Assembly (NCBI RefSeq): GCF_027595985.1
Contig: NC_073305.1
Location: 109,202,035-109,266,034, forward strand
DNA from: Sorex araneus
Lineage: Eukaryota; Chordata; Mammalia; Eulipotyphla; Soricidae
Length of the DNA: 64,000 nucleotides
Direction of reading: 5' to 3'
Positions 60,321 through 64,000 of the stretch are shown here, piece by piece; position 1 is the stretch's first letter; each line of letters opens with the position of its first letter. The translations under genes and the position numbers were made by a program. Below the pieces are notes generated by a model that saw only the letters and a program-made list of their open reading frames with translations, did not search any database and had not been told where the DNA came from.

Positions 60321-62779
60321 ATCCTATTGCATCTCTAAGGAATAGTGAATCTAATAGGGGATAAGTATCTAGAATTGATTTCCTGCATTGCAAAAGCAAA
60401 TACGTGGAAGAAAAGGATAAAGAGAAAGCATTAAAACAGTTTGGCTCCTACAGATATCTAGGCAAATGATAGAATTAGCTTAGACAACTTTTCTCACTAG
60501 GATCCATTGAGATCATAGTTATTCTGATCATCTTGACCAGCAATATCAGTGGTGTAGAGTTACACCAAGTAGAAAGCATAGGATGCCATTGTATCGCTTT
60601 ATGACATTAATTTCAACTTTAAACCTAAGCACATAAATACAAGTACTAGATTATACTGTAAAATGAATCTTTACTTTGCATAGTTCAAAGAGAATCCAAT
60701 GGCTTATACTAAGGTAGTAATAGTAGAAACCAAATGTTTGACTGGGGTTGAAAAATATTTGTTCTTCAGTGGTGTGTAATTATGATTACATTATATCTGA
60801 AGCACACAAAGTTTATACTTGTGTAATTCAGCATTACCTCAGTTAAAAGTATATTAAGGATATTAATCAACATAATTCAATCAACATGATTCAAACTTAT
60901 GGAAATAAGGATTATTACCTTAAAATCGCATGAATAGGAGACAGGTTCTGTGATGGCATTATTTCAAATTTTGTACTCCTGTATTTGTATACTTTTAATT
61001 AAAAAGAGGTAACTTAATGTAGAGTGAATGTTTAAGATTGCCCCAGTGATATAGAAATATTGGAAAAACACATATGATCATCCATTTACTTTTAAGGGAA
61101 CATATTCGAAAAAAGTAAAAAGTATGACTTGTTGATTGCTGTTAGGTCATACTGTAAACTTTTGTTTGAGTGTTAATTTTCTTGGGCATTCATATATCTC
61201 TTGTAGCTATATCTCTTAAAGAGTTTATAAATAAGTTCAGGATATTTACAAACATATTATATCCAGTGGATGATTGTTAAATACTATCTCTATTAAGAAC
61301 TCACTTTTTTTCTGAAAAATGCTATCTTTTGGTATTTTGATATAACAGTTATAAATTTTGTTGAGTTTCTTTATAGTGTAATTTTATATCTTAGTTTGGT
61401 GCCATTTTTTAACTAGGAATCATTTGCAACACCCTTCGCCCCCTCATGGTCCCAGAATATTCCAAGGGGCCACAAATGAAAATAATGTAAATACAAGACT
61501 GTAGCACCAAACTAGGGAAGCAATCAGTAGGGTTGGTGCAAGTGAACAGAAAAAGACTTCAACTCTATCTGTATAGTAGACTTGGAAGAATATTTGAGTG
61601 AATGGGATGAGTCCATTACTATAGAAAATTAGGTTCCTGTAGCAATTGTTCTAGTTGCTGTTATATGTTTCTGTTGCTTCTCAACCCAGACAATACAGGT
61701 GTTAGCTAGTTCTACTGAATGTGTGTACATTTTATAAAGTGACTCAATTTACCACCATTGATCTTTTAGAGAGTTGTGCTGCTGACTCTACTATAAAAGT
61801 CATATTGTGCTACATCAACCATAGACTTGGCAAATTTGCGAATTGAGGAAAGGATAGCATCAGTGATTTCAATCTGTTTGTTCATTTTTAAAGACCACAA
61901 TGTTGAACCTTTTCACAGAATTTCAGTTTAGTTTTTACTTACTGAGGAAATCTGGTGCATATAAAAGCTTCCTTTTACTTTAGATAAGACATAACAGGCT
62001 AGCAGTTCTTTGGGTAAATAGGATTAATTATCAGGAAGCTGTTGATAGTTTATAGTTGACCTGTAAAAAGCTAGTAAGAATGAGGTCAGCTAAAATAATA
62101 GGTCCATTTAATGTTTGGGTCATATAAGACGTCATAAAAGATCACATTATTTCAGGAAAGAAAATATTGCAGAGAACTCTCCTCTTAAACAAAAATAGTT
62201 TTCTGCTGGAGAGCTTCCAAACCACACCATTGCAAAACCTAAACATTTCAAACCTTTGAAAGTTAATGTTTAACTGCCTGGTTCTAGTTGTCTTGAAAAT
62301 CAATTCCTCCTTGGTAATGATTTTTCTTGAAATTCAGGTGTTATCGCTTTTAATCTAAATTATGTCTCTTATACTGGATGAACATACTTTTTTTACCCTA
62401 AGGTTATTATCATCATTATTTACATATTTCAAGTTTTTTATTTTTTAGATTTTATTTTAACGGGAACTGGCTCCATATAAATAGTATAAGTAGTTATCAG
62501 TATTTTACTAGAATTTAGAAAAACAGTAAAAGGCAGAACTGGCCCAAGTCTTCATTGTGGAATGCTTAATACTGTTAAAAAGCTCTTGCCTCTTAATTTG
62601 TTAAAGTCTATTTTGACCTAATCTTTGTGAAATTTTGTCCCTTCCTGAAGAGCTACTGATCCTTTTTGGAATATCCTAGGGTACTACATGTGACCTCATA
62701 CATGTGGTCTCATATTTAACAGGTTTTAAAAAACTTTCAGGTTAGCATCCTCACATCATTTCTTTATATACATACATAT
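60321..62779. other. AT-rich intergenic sequence, nothing recognised
   Basis: About 2.5 kb; no gene, no clear SINE or L1 copy. Confidence 0.55.
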
Positions 62780-62983
62780 ATATATATAATCACTGTGAGA
62801 TACAGTTACAAAGCTTTCATGTTTGAGTTTTAGTCATACAATGATCGAATACCCATCCCTCCACAAGTGCGTATTTTCCACCACCACTGAATGTTCCCAG
62901 TATCCCCCCCCCATCATCCCACCCCTTCCCCTTCTTCTATGGCAGATAATTTCCTCCATACTCTCTCTCTACTTTGGGGAGTT
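62780..62983 (-). mobile_element. L1 3' end, 5' truncated
   Basis: TATAATCACTGTGAGATACAG (complement of tail), GTTTTAGTCATACAATGATCG, a CCACCACCACTG stretch and CTCTCTCTCTACTTTGGGGA, where other copies would continue. Confidence 0.8.
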
Positions 62984-63022
62984 GCCTCATTAGCACAGTG
63001 AGTAGTGTGTCAGTCTCACAAC
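62984..63022 (+). other. Partial tRNA-Met-derived sequence (5' half)
   Basis: GCCTCATTAGCACAGTGAGT followed by AGTGTGTCAGTCTCACAAC aligns with the 5' half of mammalian elongator tRNA-Met up to the anticodon loop. By eye it has about 31 of 39 identities; all differences are transitions, several at former CpGs. The 3' half is missing, so it is not a working tRNA gene. Confidence 0.6.
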
Positions 63023-63097
63023 ATTTCTTAAGCTTCTGTACTAAAAGATGCATATTGATTTACATTGAAATTGATTGAAAAAGCAGTTTCTTTTAAT

Positions 63098-63280
63098 ATT
63101 TTTATTTCTTTTTTTTGAAGTTTGGGTCACACCTGGTGATGCTCAGGGGTTACTCCTGTCTCTGTACTCAGGAATCACTCCTGGCGGTGTTCGGGTACCA
63201 TATGGGATGCAAGGGATCAAACCCCAGGTCAACCACTTTCAAAACAAAGGGCCTACCCAACCTCACCCAACTCCAGCCCC
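63098..63280 (-). mobile_element. SOR-type SINE
   Basis: AGTTTGGGTCACACCTGGTG, GGGGTTACTCCTGTCTCTGTAC, TACCATATGGGATGCAAG and ATCAAACCCCAGGTC; ends CTCCAGCCCC. Confidence 0.85.
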
Positions 63281-63634
63281 AATAATGTATTCTTAAAGAA
63301 GATTGAAACACTTTCCAAACCGAAGGAGTATGTCTCTAATTCTGAGATTTTATATTTCATAGGAAGTCAACAGATTATGGTAGCACTTTTGGGAAGGATT
63401 TACTACTCTGGAGAGATGGCAGAAGTGTATTCAATAGGCCTTGCTGACAAAATTTAATGATATTTTGTCCTGATTAAATGTCCTGATTGAAGTATGGTAC
63501 CTTATACTATAGTTAAGAGCTAATATCTGTGTTCATTTCCCAGATCTTTCCATTGTCCTCTCCTCCACAGGTCAGGATTCTCCCTCTCTATCTTGCCAGT
63601 AAGCATTTACACAAATATATTATAAAAGGGATGG
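63281..63634. other. Intergenic sequence, nothing recognised
   Basis: No supportable feature. Confidence 0.6.
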
Positions 63635-63761
63635 CACCATGACAGAAAGTGCTCAGGGATCAGTCCTGGTGGTATTCTGGGATTATATTAGTTCCATATT
63701 GAACCTGTGATGACCACAGGTTAGGCCAACACCTTAATCACTGTACTACCTGTCTTACCCC
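63635..63761 (-). mobile_element. Old SOR-type SINE
   Basis: AGTGCTCAGGGATCAGTCCTGGTGG and a decayed head (TTAGGCCAACACCTTAATCACTG). Confidence 0.6.
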
Positions 63762-63928
63762 GATTAGCTTTTAAAATGCTTCTATAAATTTAATAATTTT
63801 TAAATGCTGTTGTGTCAGAGACAGATACAGAATTTATAAAGTCTTTATCTTAAACAATTATGGAACCCTATTCCAATATAAAGAGGCAAAAATAATAAAT
63901 TCAAATGGAACAACTTAATTAGAATAAT

Positions 63929-64000
63929 ATTTTATTTATTTATTTGTTTGTTTTTTGGGGTCACACCCGGCGATGCTCAGGGATTACTCCTGGTTTTGCA
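63929..64000 (-). mobile_element. SOR-type SINE, runs off the window edge
   Basis: TTTTTTGGGGTCACACCCGGCGATGCTCAGGGATTACTCCTGG is the complement of the SINE 3' end with intact CpGs; the rest lies outside. Confidence 0.85.

Overview
This is mammalian nuclear DNA, most likely from a shrew (Soricidae, probably Sorex). The most frequent repeat is a tRNA-derived SINE of about 180 bp. Its head carries a Pol III A-box-like block and a GGTTCGATTCC-type B box, its body contains CATATGGTCC and GAGCCAGGAGTAACCCC motifs, and its tail is A-rich. I recognise it as the SOR-type SINE of shrews. The rest is AT-rich mammalian intergenic sequence with L1, RTE and MIR remnants and large microsatellites.

The window holds one recognisable protein gene, TENT5A (FAM46A), on the minus strand. 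The CDS is in two exons (42828-42316 and 41186-40410, 429 codons plus stop). A TATA-driven 5' noncoding exon lies near 43404-43131, inside a CpG island (about 42300-44930). A 3' UTR of about 3.9 kb ends at a PUM-like/AATAAA signal near 36490 with a GU-rich element after it. TENT5A is a non-canonical cytoplasmic poly(A) polymerase. The nucleotidyltransferase signature is intact, while the N-terminal Gly-Asp-Phe repeat tract known from human is almost lost.

Left flank (1-36460, downstream of the gene): the edge of an L1 with an intact ORF1 start and tandem 5' monomers (1-597). Then come many SOR SINEs, L1 3' ends, a degenerate RTE-clade LINE (22370-23432), MIRs, a CA repeat and long AAAG/AAGG and CCCT/CCTT arrays. 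Centre (36460-44930): TENT5A and its promoter, in about 10 kb (35300-45310) without a recognisable full-length SINE. Right flank (44930-64000): upstream intergenic DNA with a young SOR copy, nested retroelements (51853-53340), an exon-like orphan ORF (49286-49423), an 819-bp L1 with target-site duplications, an inverted pair of long composite elements (58155-60320) and a partial tRNA-Met fragment fused to an L1 truncation point (62984-63022).

The most notable observations are: (i) a second SINE family whose 3' end matches the tail of the RTE LINE in the same window; (ii) a 40-nt piece of TENT5A coding sequence repeated 660 bp away in its own 3' UTR; (iii) a modular composite element present as two inverted copies; (iv) an unassigned splice-flanked 138-bp ORF; and (v) monomeric L1 5' repeats.
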